From Paenibacillus selenitireducens (GTDB lineage Bacteria; Bacillota; Bacilli; Paenibacillales; Paenibacillaceae): a stretch of DNA of 64,000 nt. The DNA lies in NCBI RefSeq assembly GCF_002021565.1, contig NZ_MSZX01000001.1, forward strand, positions 372,027 to 436,026, read 5' to 3'. The position numbers and the translations under genes are program-made. Below the pieces are notes generated by a model that searched no databases, was not told where the DNA came from, and saw only the letters and a program-made list of their open reading frames with translations. Below, in pieces: positions 56,887 to 64,000 of the stretch. The stretch's first letter is position 1. Every line of letters starts with the position of its first letter.

Positions 56887-56932
56887 TAAAAACCCCTGTA
56901 AACGCAATAATGAAATGCGCTGCAGGGGCTTC
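56887..56932 (-). terminator. Terminator of the nitroreductase gene
   Basis: CCCCTG-CGCA/TGCG-CAGGGG hairpin with AAAAA on its left, reading as TTTTTATATG on the minus strand. Confidence 0.85.
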
Positions 56933-56951
56933 TTGAAGTAAGTAAATCTTA

Positions 56952-57599
56952 TTATTCAATAATTTTTAGAATTTCGCTAACGTCTTTGCGAGGTAATTGC
57001 TTCGGTTGATCTGCCGGGTGACCCAGGGCGATGACCATATTGATTTGACGATCTGCCGGAATCTCAAGCAGTGACTTGAGTTGATGTTCAGCCAATAGAA
57101 CTGGACCGGTCATCGGACAAGTTGCAAGTCCCTTTGCATGTGCTGCGAGCATCAGGTTCTGCGTCGCTAGGCAGCTGCTTTTAATGCCTTCTTCGGCCCA
57201 TACCGCGTCAGGAGCCAATTGAATGGGATCGAAGATCTTTTCGCGAAATTTCGAGTTATACGGTGTAGCAAGGCAGACGATAAGTGCGGGAGCATTCGAG
57301 AAAGCCGTTGCATAAGGGCCGAATGATTTCACCAGTAGGCGTGCTTCCCGAGATAATCCTTTCTCTTCGGATTGAGCAGCGAATTGATGCAATTGATCCC
57401 ACGTGATTTGCTCGATCTGTTGAATGAGATCTTTATTCGTGATGACGATAAACTCCCATGTTTGCGAATTGGTATCGCTTGGTGCATAACGCGCGCAATC
57501 AATTAAATCTTCGATATCTGAGATCGTAACGGCTTGATCGGTGTAATTGCGGACGCTTCGACGCCCGTGAATAATCGCTTTTAGTTGTTCGAAATCCAT
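56952..57599 (-). CDS. Nitroreductase-family FMN oxidoreductase
   Basis: The 215-residue protein shows the family marks: IHGRRSVRNYTDQAV near 10-24 (FMN phosphate binding), CARYAPSDTNSQTWEFIVI near 36-54 with the AP-S-N-x-Q-x-W flavin motif, AEEGIKSSCLATQNLMLAAHAKGL near 135 (in parts) and IALGHPADQP near 191. Natural substrates are unclear; quinones, nitro compounds or flavin are typical. GCGGGGAACTC lies before the ATG. It stands alone with a terminator of its own; MFS gene upstream on the same strand is 84 bases away. Confidence 0.93.
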   Translation of the reverse strand: MDFEQLKAIIHGRRSVRNYTDQAVTISDIEDLIDCARYAPSDTNSQTWEFIVITNKDLIQQIEQITWDQLHQFAAQSEEKGLSREARLLVKSFGPYATAFSNAPALIVCLATPYNSKFREKIFDPIQLAPDAVWAEEGIKSSCLATQNLMLAAHAKGLATCPMTGPVLLAEHQLKSLLEIPADRQINMVIALGHPADQPKQLPRKDVSEILKIIE

Positions 57600-57682
57600 G
57601 AGTTCCCCGCCTTTATTACTTGGTCCTAAATCCTTTACTCATTATAGCTTTACTATTGGAAAATGCAAGATATTTTGCTGGA

Positions 57683-58849
57683 TCATGCGTTCTTGGAGAC
57701 GAGATGCCGCGTCATAAATCCAATCGATCCGATGAAGGCAAGCGCCATCGCCATCATGTAGAAAACCTCTTTGTTGATGTCGAGCAGGCTGCCGCCCAGC
57801 GTACCGCTGATAAGTCCCGCGATGCTTGACCAGACGATGGTAAAGAGGGCAAGTCCTGTGGCCCGATATTCTTCCGGGATAATTTGCGTAACATAACGTA
57901 TCGCTGTAAAGTAGTAAATCCCGAATGAAACACTGTGCATGGCTTGAATCGCGATAACCCACGTTGGATCAGTGACAAGGCTCATGAGCAAAAAACGAAT
58001 GCCGTACATAAAGCTGGCAATCGCCAGTAATGGCAATTCTTTGAGATTCGATCCATAGCGGCTTAATAAGAAAAACACTGGCATTTCGCTAATGGATGAA
58101 GCTGCGAGCGCCCAGCCCACCGTATTTTCGTTGGCACCCATTTGACGAAGAACCGGGGAGAGAAAAGCATCATTGAATCGATGAGCAACCGCCACGAACA
58201 ACACAAAGATAAAAAACCAAATGACTTCCCGTTTCTTGAGCACTTCGAGCAGCCCGCCGAATTCCATTTTTTTCACAGAACCTGATTTATCGGTTAAGAA
58301 TAGCGCGATGATCATGGCCATTCCAGTCAGGATAAGACACACCCATAACGTAATGTGCGCACCGTTCTGCTTCAGGATAAATCCGATGACAAGCGAAGAG
58401 ACCGCGAAGCCAAGGGATCCGAAGATGCGGACGGTCATGAAGTTCTTGCCACGCTCCTGCATCGTCATAATCGCTAATGTATCGGCGAGAGGGTTTAAGG
58501 GAAAATAAAAGAAATTAAATAGAATCATCATGACGCAGATTACCGCAAAGGACGTTGTCTGTGTTAATAGCAGGGTCATAATCAACTGACCGATGAGAAG
58601 GATAAGCAGTACTTTCTTAATGGTTCGATACTTATCACTGATGATCCCCCATAATAAATTGGAAAAGATCGATACCAGGGGTCCGATCGAATAAATGAAA
58701 CCGATTTGTACATTTGAAAATCCAATTACGCTAAAATAGAGTGGAAAGAATCCCGCAACCAGAGAGATAATGGTATACAAGGAGAACACATACATACGGA
58801 GTATGTTATAGTCCTGCACACGGATTGCAGTTTTTTTGCTGAATAGCAT
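57683..58849 (-). CDS. MFS_1-like transporter
   Basis: The 388-residue protein has 12 membrane helices. LWGIISDKYRTIKKVLLIL near 57 (loop 2-3), FFYFPLNPLADTLAI near 102 and FGSLGFAVSSLVIGFIL near 126, plus the C-half AHRFNDAFLSPVLRQMGA, resemble the MFS_1-like/nucleoside-symporter group. Substrate unknown. From ATG 58849 with TGGAGCC about eight bases upstream; the longer frame to 58978 is not likely. It is divergent from the small gene at 59029. Confidence 0.88.
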   Translation of the reverse strand: MLFSKKTAIRVQDYNILRMYVFSLYTIISLVAGFFPLYFSVIGFSNVQIGFIYSIGPLVSIFSNLLWGIISDKYRTIKKVLLILLIGQLIMTLLLTQTTSFAVICVMMILFNFFYFPLNPLADTLAIMTMQERGKNFMTVRIFGSLGFAVSSLVIGFILKQNGAHITLWVCLILTGMAMIIALFLTDKSGSVKKMEFGGLLEVLKKREVIWFFIFVLFVAVAHRFNDAFLSPVLRQMGANENTVGWALAASSISEMPVFFLLSRYGSNLKELPLLAIASFMYGIRFLLMSLVTDPTWVIAIQAMHSVSFGIYYFTAIRYVTQIIPEEYRATGLALFTIVWSSIAGLISGTLGGSLLDINKEVFYMMAMALAFIGSIGFMTRHLVSKNA

Positions 58850-59028
58850 GTGAGAAGGCTCCAATCTGTGAAAAATGATGATATGATATCGAGTTAGACC
58901 TAAGTATAGCACTTCTTGGCGGGTTCGAGACATCGAACTTCCATTGTGCAGAATATTATAGTTTTCTCGTGATGGCAATGGTACATTATCGAAAAAATAT
59001 CAAGGACTTGGATGGAGTGTGGAGAATC

Positions 59029-59340
59029 ATGACAAACTTTGAACTAGATGAGCGGTTAGGTATACATGTTCCGGCATTGCAACAAGAGTGGGATCAATTC
59101 AGCACGCAAGAACGGGAACGTATTCTGTATAAATGGGAAGAAATCCGAGGAACGATACCGAATCGAATCTTTGACTTGGAACAAATGATTAATTACAAGC
59201 AAGATCAATTATTCGACGAGGATGACTTTGAGAAAAGCTGCCAGTTAAACGCCGAAATTGCAGAACTCGCCAGCCAAATCAATGATCTGCATATATGGTA
59301 TCGCGTGAATCAGGATGTTCGAAGTAAGGTGCATAGCTAG
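59029..59340 (+). CDS. Small helical protein, unrecognised
   Basis: The 103-residue product is hydrophilic and helical: a start with ELDERLGIHVPALQQEW, a middle KWEEIRGTIPNRIFDLEQMINYKQDQL (in parts), and an end LNAEIAELASQINDLHIWYRVNQ, which looks like a heptad pattern. The IPNRIxDLExMIxxKQxxL phrase may be a conserved core in spore formers. Purine-rich GTGGAG before the ATG at 59029; the upstream ATG at 58969 precedes it. No function known. Confidence 0.78.
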   Translation: MTNFELDERLGIHVPALQQEWDQFSTQERERILYKWEEIRGTIPNRIFDLEQMINYKQDQLFDEDDFEKSCQLNAEIAELASQINDLHIWYRVNQDVRSKVHS

Positions 59341-59437
59341 TCGAGTACGGAAGGTATTCGTTTGTGCATTAAGTAGTATCGTAATATAATAAGAAGATGG
59401 TTTACTTGAAAAAAAAGCAATCTGGAGGCACCTCGCA

Positions 59438-60520
59438 TTGAATTTGATACAGCATCGTCCAATATCGGCACCACTTAATCCAATAAAGCTTATGTATCGT
59501 GTCTACAATTACATCCTACCTGGCGTAAGTGATGCTCTTGGACATTGGAAGCGGCAAGCCGAATCCATCACCGATGAAGAATTGCGCAAGCAAGCCTTGG
59601 CTAGCATTGCAACCAAGCAATTTCATTGTCAGGGAGGCGCGGTATATGCTGCGATTGATTTGTCACAGCGGGATGTGCTTATTCCGCTGATTGTTGCGTT
59701 TCAGACGATTAGTGATTACTTGGATAATTTGTGTGATCGAAGTACCTCCATGGATCCTGTCGATTTTCGCCAACTTCATCAATCCATGCTGGATGCGATT
59801 GATCCCGAAGCACCGCTTCGGAATTATTACCAGTATCACCCAGAGCATGAAGACGACGGGTATTTGCATGAATTAGTTTCTACTTGCCAATCTTGCATTA
59901 AGCAGTTACCATCATATTTGATTGTAATGCCTTTTGTTGAAGAGTTGGTTGGATTATATGTTGATTTACAGGTCTATAAGCATATACGACATGAGCTTCG
60001 TGAACCGGAATTAACGGCATGGTGGGAAGAGAATCGGAATAAATCACCTCACCTGTATTGGAATGAATTCGCGGCGGCGACAGGCTCGACATTAGGGATG
60101 TTCATGCTGTTCGCAGCAGCATCTAAGCCGAACTTGGATCGCAGCGAAGCGATAAGTATTCGTGAAGCCTACTTTCCGCATGTGTGTGGTCTGCATATCT
60201 TGTTGGATTATTTAATTGACCAAGAGGAAGACCGGCAAGGCGGAGATTTGAACTTCTGCAACTATTATGAGGAGCAGGAGATGTTATGTCAGCGCATTCT
60301 AATGGTCGTTGAAGGGGCGCGCAAGGATGTTCGCACGCTGCCGCACGCGAAGTTTCACAGTATGGTGATTGAAGGGCTAATCGCATTATACCTTTCGGAT
60401 CCGAAGGTGGCTGATCAACAACAGGTGAAATCCGTTTCCAAACGACTGATGCGGAAAAGTCCGATGACAAGGTTATTTTTCTGGGCCAACAGTCTCTGGA
60501 TACGTAAACATAAATCATAG
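59438..60520 (+). CDS. ytpB: Tetraprenyl-beta-curcumene synthase, YtpB-like (DUF2600)
   Basis: The 360-residue protein resembles B. subtilis YtpB, an all-helical C35 terpene synthase. Seen are KQFHCQGGAVYA near 61, TISDYLDNLCDRST near 90 with an aspartate-rich metal site, WNEFAAATGSTLGMFMLFAA near 208 and LLDYLIDQEEDRQGGDLNF near 257 (in parts). It makes sesquarterpene precursors from heptaprenyl diphosphate; the products help membranes of spores and cells. GGAGG lies nine bases before the TTG start. It lies 57 bases before pfkA on the same strand. Confidence 0.92.
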   Translation: MNLIQHRPISAPLNPIKLMYRVYNYILPGVSDALGHWKRQAESITDEELRKQALASIATKQFHCQGGAVYAAIDLSQRDVLIPLIVAFQTISDYLDNLCDRSTSMDPVDFRQLHQSMLDAIDPEAPLRNYYQYHPEHEDDGYLHELVSTCQSCIKQLPSYLIVMPFVEELVGLYVDLQVYKHIRHELREPELTAWWEENRNKSPHLYWNEFAAATGSTLGMFMLFAAASKPNLDRSEAISIREAYFPHVCGLHILLDYLIDQEEDRQGGDLNFCNYYEEQEMLCQRILMVVEGARKDVRTLPHAKFHSMVIEGLIALYLSDPKVADQQQVKSVSKRLMRKSPMTRLFFWANSLWIRKHKS

Positions 60521-60577
60521 ATAAAAAGAAAAAGAAAAAGAAACGAATTTTGGATTTTGTTGAGGAGGACAAGGATT

Positions 60578-61546
60578 ATGTCAGCAGTTAAAAAAATCGC
60601 CGTACTTACAAGTGGTGGAGATTCTCAAGGGATGAACGCGGCTGTTCGTGCTGTCGTTCGCAGTGGTTTATATTATGGTCTGGAAGTATTCGGTGTTCAA
60701 CGCGGTTATCAAGGCTTATTGAACAATGATATTCGTCCGATGGATCTTCGTAGTGTTGGGGATATCATTCAACGCGGAGGTACGGTCCTGCAATCCGCGC
60801 GTTGTAAGGAGTTCGTTACACCAGAAGGCCAACAAAAAGGTGCAGATATTCTTCGTGAGAACGGGATTGACGGCCTTGTTGTTATTGGGGGAGACGGTTC
60901 CTACCAAGGCGCGAACAAATTGAGCAAATTGGGCATCAAAACCATGTGTCTGCCTGGAACCATCGATAACGATATTTCCTTTACAGATTTCACGATTGGA
61001 TTCGATACAGCCGTGAGTATTGTAGTGGATGCTGTAAATAAATTAAGAGATACCATGAGCTCCCATGAGCGTTCTTCGATCGTTGAGGTAATGGGACGTC
61101 ATTGCGGTGATATCGCCTTGTATGCGGGCCTTGCAAGCGGAGCGGAGACGATTCTTGTTCCAGAAGTACCTTTTACAATTGATGAAGTGGCTAACCGTAT
61201 GAGACAGAATTTCGAACATGGCAAACGCCATAGCATCGTTATTGTCGCTGAAGGTGTAGGCCGTGGTGATGATATTGCAAAAGGTATCAGCGAACGCGTA
61301 GATGTAGATGCCCGTGTTACTGTCCTAGGACATATTCAACGCGGTGGGTGCCCTACACATAATGACCGTGTACTTGGAAGCCGTCTCGGCGATTTTGCCG
61401 TTCGTAAGCTGATCGAAGGCGAGTCAGGCAAAGCTTGCGGCATCATTAAAAATGAACTTGTGTTAACCGACATTGATACGGTTGTAAATACCAAAAAAGG
61501 CTTTAATAAAGAATTGTACGATCTTGCATCACGCTTGTCCCAATAA
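60578..61546 (+). CDS. pfkA: ATP-dependent 6-phosphofructokinase
   Basis: The 322-residue enzyme is the control step of glycolysis. LTSGGDSQGMNAAVRA near 10-25 differs from the usual GGDSPGMNA by Gln for Pro; GGDGSYQGA near 100, GTIDNDISFTDFTIGFDTA near 121 with the catalytic TIDND, VEVMGRHCGD near 162 and VTVLGHIQRGG near 240 are there. The Gln and the ISFTD variation are, from memory, the norm in Paenibacillus. GAGGAGG lies nine bases before the ATG; the frame is open back to 60557. No pyk gene follows, unlike B. subtilis. Confidence 0.96.
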   Translation: MSAVKKIAVLTSGGDSQGMNAAVRAVVRSGLYYGLEVFGVQRGYQGLLNNDIRPMDLRSVGDIIQRGGTVLQSARCKEFVTPEGQQKGADILRENGIDGLVVIGGDGSYQGANKLSKLGIKTMCLPGTIDNDISFTDFTIGFDTAVSIVVDAVNKLRDTMSSHERSSIVEVMGRHCGDIALYAGLASGAETILVPEVPFTIDEVANRMRQNFEHGKRHSIVIVAEGVGRGDDIAKGISERVDVDARVTVLGHIQRGGCPTHNDRVLGSRLGDFAVRKLIEGESGKACGIIKNELVLTDIDTVVNTKKGFNKELYDLASRLSQ

Positions 61547-61601
61547 GATGATTATTGTACAATCAGGGGAATAGAAACGTAAACGCAGGGGAGAGACGCG
61601 G

Positions 61602-61814
61602 ATGTTCTTATACAAGATTGAAATTGAATTGCAGGACCAGCTCTTGTATCTTATTGTCGCAGCTGAGTCTGAGGAAAAAGCGTTCTCTTACGTCGATTCC
61701 CATATGGATCGTCACTTTCTCAAATCCCCGGATAAGCAAGAAGTCAGCATTGTTGAGAAGAAAAGGTTAGATCAAGGCGCAGGTTACGTGATTGAAACAC
61801 ATGCCCTCGGATAA
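61602..61814 (+). CDS. DUF3906-like small protein
   Basis: The 70-residue product reads MFLYKIEIELQDQLLYLIVAA, then EEKAFSYVDSHMDRHFLKSP, VSIVEKKRLDQGAGYVIE. This ordering, with AESxEKAF and the closing EKKR...GAGYVIE, matches DUF3906 of Bacillales. No known function. GGGGAGAG precedes the ATG. It sits 55 bases after pfkA and ends at a strong terminator. The opposite frame is open but without start signals. Confidence 0.85.
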   Translation: MFLYKIEIELQDQLLYLIVAAESEEKAFSYVDSHMDRHFLKSPDKQEVSIVEKKRLDQGAGYVIETHALG

Positions 61815-61831
61815 TGGAACGAGTGAAAAGC

Positions 61832-61870
61832 AAAAGCCCCGGATCGGATATCGATTCGGGGCTTTTTATC
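61832..61870. terminator. Terminator between the DUF3906 gene and the convergent gene
   Basis: AAAAGCCCCG/CGGGGCTTTT with inner CG/CG pairs and T-rich right side; the A-run on the left may serve the opposite strand. Confidence 0.9.
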
Positions 61871-61884
61871 ATTTGTACATTGAA

Positions 61885-63060
61885 CTATGTATTGTAATTG
61901 ACATTTTCTGTATAGCGATTTCCGGCATTCCATAGCAAAAATTCGTCGATACCGGTATCCTTAAGGGCGCGAATTTGTTCTTCCACTTCATGCTTGCCAT
62001 ATTTGGTATAGTGACCTTTGCCAAGCCAGCTTGCGGTGAAGTCTTGGATCCAAGGACGAATGATCGGTTTCTTCTCCGCGATGGGATCAAGTTTCTTGTG
62101 CGTGTCAACCATGGAGCCTTTGATGGTCTGATAAGGCGTATTATCGGGGTTATTTGACCCGAACCAACCCGTCGTATAATGACTCGGGTAGACCATGGGA
62201 CTGATGACATCGACGTTCTCTGAGATTTTCACGAAATCTTGTCCGATGCCCTCGGCGGCTGGAACGGAAGCGGCATACCCAAAAATATCAACAGATACGC
62301 GAACGCCAAGCGGTGCGAGCTGTTGTTTGGCGTATTGTACGAAATCCGTTACAATCTGTACACGTGACTTGTCATTCGTCGTGTATTTCAGCGATTTGGC
62401 TTTATTTTCGAAGCCTTCCGGGAAGCGCACATAATCGAACTGAATTTCTTTGAATCCCAGCTTCGCGGCTTCTTTTGCGATCTCAACGTTATAATCCCAT
62501 ACTTCTTTCATATACGGATTTACGAAGCTGTCCTTTTTGCCATTCGCCCAGACCGATCCGTCAGCCCGTAGATAGGAGAGATCCGGGCGGTTTTTGGCGA
62601 GTACCGTATCCTTAAATACGACAATTCTCGCGATGGGATAGACCTTGTGCTGTTGAAGCGTGTCCATGAATTGATGGATATTTTTGATAAAAGGTTTCGG
62701 TGTCCCTAACTTTTTTAATAAATCGTTATCGGTCTTATAGGTGATATAACCCGAATCATCCTTGATATCGACGACCATCGCATTTAGCTCTGTCGTATCT
62801 AGTAAATTTAACAACGATTGCAGACGTTCACCGCCAGCGCTGTATGCCGTCGTGTATATTCCCTTCACTTTAGGTGCATTTTGTTGCGGATGAAGCAGCG
62901 CTATAAAAGGATTGGTGCCTTGCCCGTCTTGAGACGATTCTAAAGCAATCGCTTGAATAGCAGCTTTCATGAATGGTGTGAGACTGGGGTCCTGCTGCGG
63001 TTGATGATGTCCGTTCATTGAGCTGAATGCCATGAGTAATAGGGACCAAATGATGTTCAT
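61885..63060 (-). CDS. Putative secreted glycoside hydrolase (DUF4015/PF13200-like)
   Basis: The 391-residue protein begins with a short hydrophobic segment MNIIWSLLLMAFSSMNG and a Q-rich stretch, so it is likely exported. The main domain is a TIM barrel (about 65-385) with VKGIYTTAYSAGGERLQSLL near 65, NAMVVDIKDDSGYITY near 94, FVNPYMKEVWDYNVEIAKEA near 176, EIQFDYVRFPEG near 203 with the likely catalytic acids, and DVISPMVYPSHYT near 272. AAGGAGAG precedes the ATG at 63060; the frame opens to 63195 but those codons overlap the terminator region. Substrate unknown, perhaps wall polymers. Confidence 0.9.
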   Translation of the reverse strand: MNIIWSLLLMAFSSMNGHHQPQQDPSLTPFMKAAIQAIALESSQDGQGTNPFIALLHPQQNAPKVKGIYTTAYSAGGERLQSLLNLLDTTELNAMVVDIKDDSGYITYKTDNDLLKKLGTPKPFIKNIHQFMDTLQQHKVYPIARIVVFKDTVLAKNRPDLSYLRADGSVWANGKKDSFVNPYMKEVWDYNVEIAKEAAKLGFKEIQFDYVRFPEGFENKAKSLKYTTNDKSRVQIVTDFVQYAKQQLAPLGVRVSVDIFGYAASVPAAEGIGQDFVKISENVDVISPMVYPSHYTTGWFGSNNPDNTPYQTIKGSMVDTHKKLDPIAEKKPIIRPWIQDFTASWLGKGHYTKYGKHEVEEQIRALKDTGIDEFLLWNAGNRYTENVNYNT

Positions 63061-63149
63061 TACTGAAATCTCTCCTTCTATAGCTCTATTAACTAGATTA
63101 TAGCGAAAAAGAGAGAAACGATATAGAAGGAATTTGCAAAATATTGGTG

Positions 63150-63189
63150 AAAAATGAAACCCCAACAGGTTTAGGCCCATTGGGGTTTC
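63150..63189 (-). terminator. Terminator of the small gene at 63192-63386
   Basis: GAAACCCCAA/TTGGGGTTTC (63156-63165 with 63180-63189) and a T run (CATTTTTC) on the minus strand. Confidence 0.85.
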
Positions 63190-63191
63190 TT

Positions 63192-63386
63192 TCAATGAAT
63201 ATAACCGTTTTTCTGATTATCACAGATGCTGTAATGAATAATCTCCATCGCATCCCCAGGACTCAAGATTTGCATTCCGTCTCGCAGAACAATGCTGCGC
63301 TCTAACTCAGTTTTACGTAGGAACGGAATGAGATCAGGGTACCATTTTAACACAATCTCGGACAGTTTTACCGTTTCCATTTCCAC
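63192..63386 (-). CDS. Small soluble protein, unrecognised
   Basis: From a GTG at 63386 with AAAGGGTG six bases upstream the product has 64 residues (METVKLSEIVLKWYPDLIPF within its first part, TELERSIVLRDGMQILSPGD, then a tail ICDNQKNGYIH). The frame extends to 63449 without a better start. No motif recognised; composition is normal for the region. It lies between a terminator and the YitT-like gene and may be read from a promoter in the 63450-63541 gap, which is A+T rich. Confidence 0.72.
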   Translation of the reverse strand: MEMETVKLSEIVLKWYPDLIPFLRKTELERSIVLRDGMQILSPGDAMEIIHYSICDNQKNGYIH

Positions 63387-63541
63387 AGCGATCACCCTTT
63401 CGTCGAAATCATACAATACGATTCGGAAAAGCTGTACATCGTGAAACAAAGGGTAAAAATTCTGAAAACTATGCCAAATGATTCATTTCATTTACATTGA
63501 TTTGATTATAACACATTATTTCACAGAAATGTAGCGACACA

Positions 63542-64000
63542 TTAAGCTTTACGCTTGCGAAATGAGCCCATTACGCCGACCGTCTCCACGATATTAACGA
63601 AAGCTTTTTTATCAACGGACTTGATAATATTTTGAAGCTCCGCCAACTCATAACGTGTGGTAACCGTCATTAGCATATCTTTTTCCACCTCAGAATATGC
63701 GCCTCTTGTTTTGATGATGGTAACGCCCCGAGGGAGACATAGTAATTTTTCCAGCATTTTCTCGGTCTCATTGGTAATAATGAAAGCCGTTACTTTAATG
63801 TGGCTAATATGGATGACATCCATTACCTTCCCCGTAATAAATACGGATAACATCGAGTACAAAGCTAAATCCCAGTTGTCTTTCATGTACCCTAAGGCAA
63901 CAATGATGAAGCCGTTCAGGCCTACAATCATCGTGCCGAGCTGGATATCACGATATCTGGAAACGATGGAAGCCACGATATCGAAGCCACCGGAAGAACC
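63542..64000 (-). CDS. YitT-family (DUF2179) membrane protein, C-terminal part (5' end outside window)
   Basis: The visible 150 residues begin GSSGGFDIVASIVSRYRDIQ (in parts), a helix-loop of the YitT membrane domain, then GLNGFIIVALGYMKDNWDLALYSMLSVFIT (in parts) with two more helices, and end with the soluble DUF2179 domain (RGVTIIKTRGAYSEVEKDMLM near 95, then FVNIVETVGVMGSFRKRK). The function is unknown; the C-terminal domain resembles PII-like ligand-binding folds. The N-terminal helices lie beyond the right end. A GTG in the frame at 63976 is not the start, since the frame continues through 64000. Confidence 0.93.
   Translation of the reverse strand, partial: GSSGGFDIVASIVSRYRDIQLGTMIVGLNGFIIVALGYMKDNWDLALYSMLSVFITGKVMDVIHISHIKVTAFIITNETEKMLEKLLCLPRGVTIIKTRGAYSEVEKDMLMTVTTRYELAELQNIIKSVDKKAFVNIVETVGVMGSFRKRKA

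Overview
The window looks like chromosomal DNA of an aerobic, endospore-forming Gram-positive bacterium of the Paenibacillus type. The evidence is family content rather than a marker gene: a cytosolic PAS sporulation-type kinase, a KbaA-like protein, a LysM/M14 spore peptidoglycan endopeptidase, YtpB, YtxG/YtxH, YisL, YqkE and a hemE-hemH-hemY operon. Strong AGGAGG ribosome sites, frequent GTG/TTG starts and intrinsic terminators after most genes fit as well. No tRNA, rRNA, complete insertion sequence, prophage or CRISPR array was seen.

Layout. 1-2.7 kb: a LytS-type kinase (5' end outside), its LytTR regulator and a YhjX-like transporter, with a tandem LytTR-type site between regulator and transporter. 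2.7-5.6 kb: repeat-bearing intergenic DNA, a secreted four-repeat protein behind an ECF-type promoter, and a structured noncoding stretch before small genes. 6-9 kb: PAS kinase, small membrane protein, zinc-ribbon/HTH protein, winged-helix protein, then a decayed S41 peptidase. 9.4-13.7 kb: SatP-like acetate transporter, AraC regulator, BadF-family sugar kinase and GH4 glycosidase. 13.8-20.2 kb: short conserved genes, two regulators, a secreted phytase-like protein with a Pho-box-like site, and ytxGH. 20.2-25.5 kb: two-polypeptide 2-oxoacid:ferredoxin oxidoreductase, a NAGPA-domain protein, and a decayed glycosyltransferase. 25.6-37.4 kb: racE, spore endopeptidase, HesB/DUF1450 pair, aldo-keto reductase, ytkL, an LtaS-type synthase, methyltransferases, map, MFS pump. 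37.5-45.8 kb: hemEHY, CapA-like protein, GDPD, FAH-family enzyme, DUF92 protein, coaA. 45.9-56.5 kb: a guanine-type purine riboswitch before a COG2509 flavoprotein, yisL-kbaA, ABC-F protein, second NAGPA protein, M42 peptidase, LapA-like protein, oligoendopeptidase F. 56.6-64 kb: cold-shock protein, nitroreductase, MFS protein, ytpB, pfkA, a secreted glycosidase-like protein and a YitT protein cut by the window end.

Most of this is housekeeping. The points most worth following are the purine riboswitch, whose C specificity base suggests guanine but whose terminator overlaps the aptamer as in ON switches; two in-frame, well-spaced start sites on pepF, the upstream one adding a signal-peptide-like segment; the sensor-regulator-site-transporter set resembling the E. 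coli YpdAB-YhjX pyruvate system; an ATP-dependent sugar kinase beside a phospho-glycosidase with no PTS genes; and a stable unassigned RNA-like structure near 5.2-5.36 kb. All functional calls rest on reading the sequence; no database search was run.
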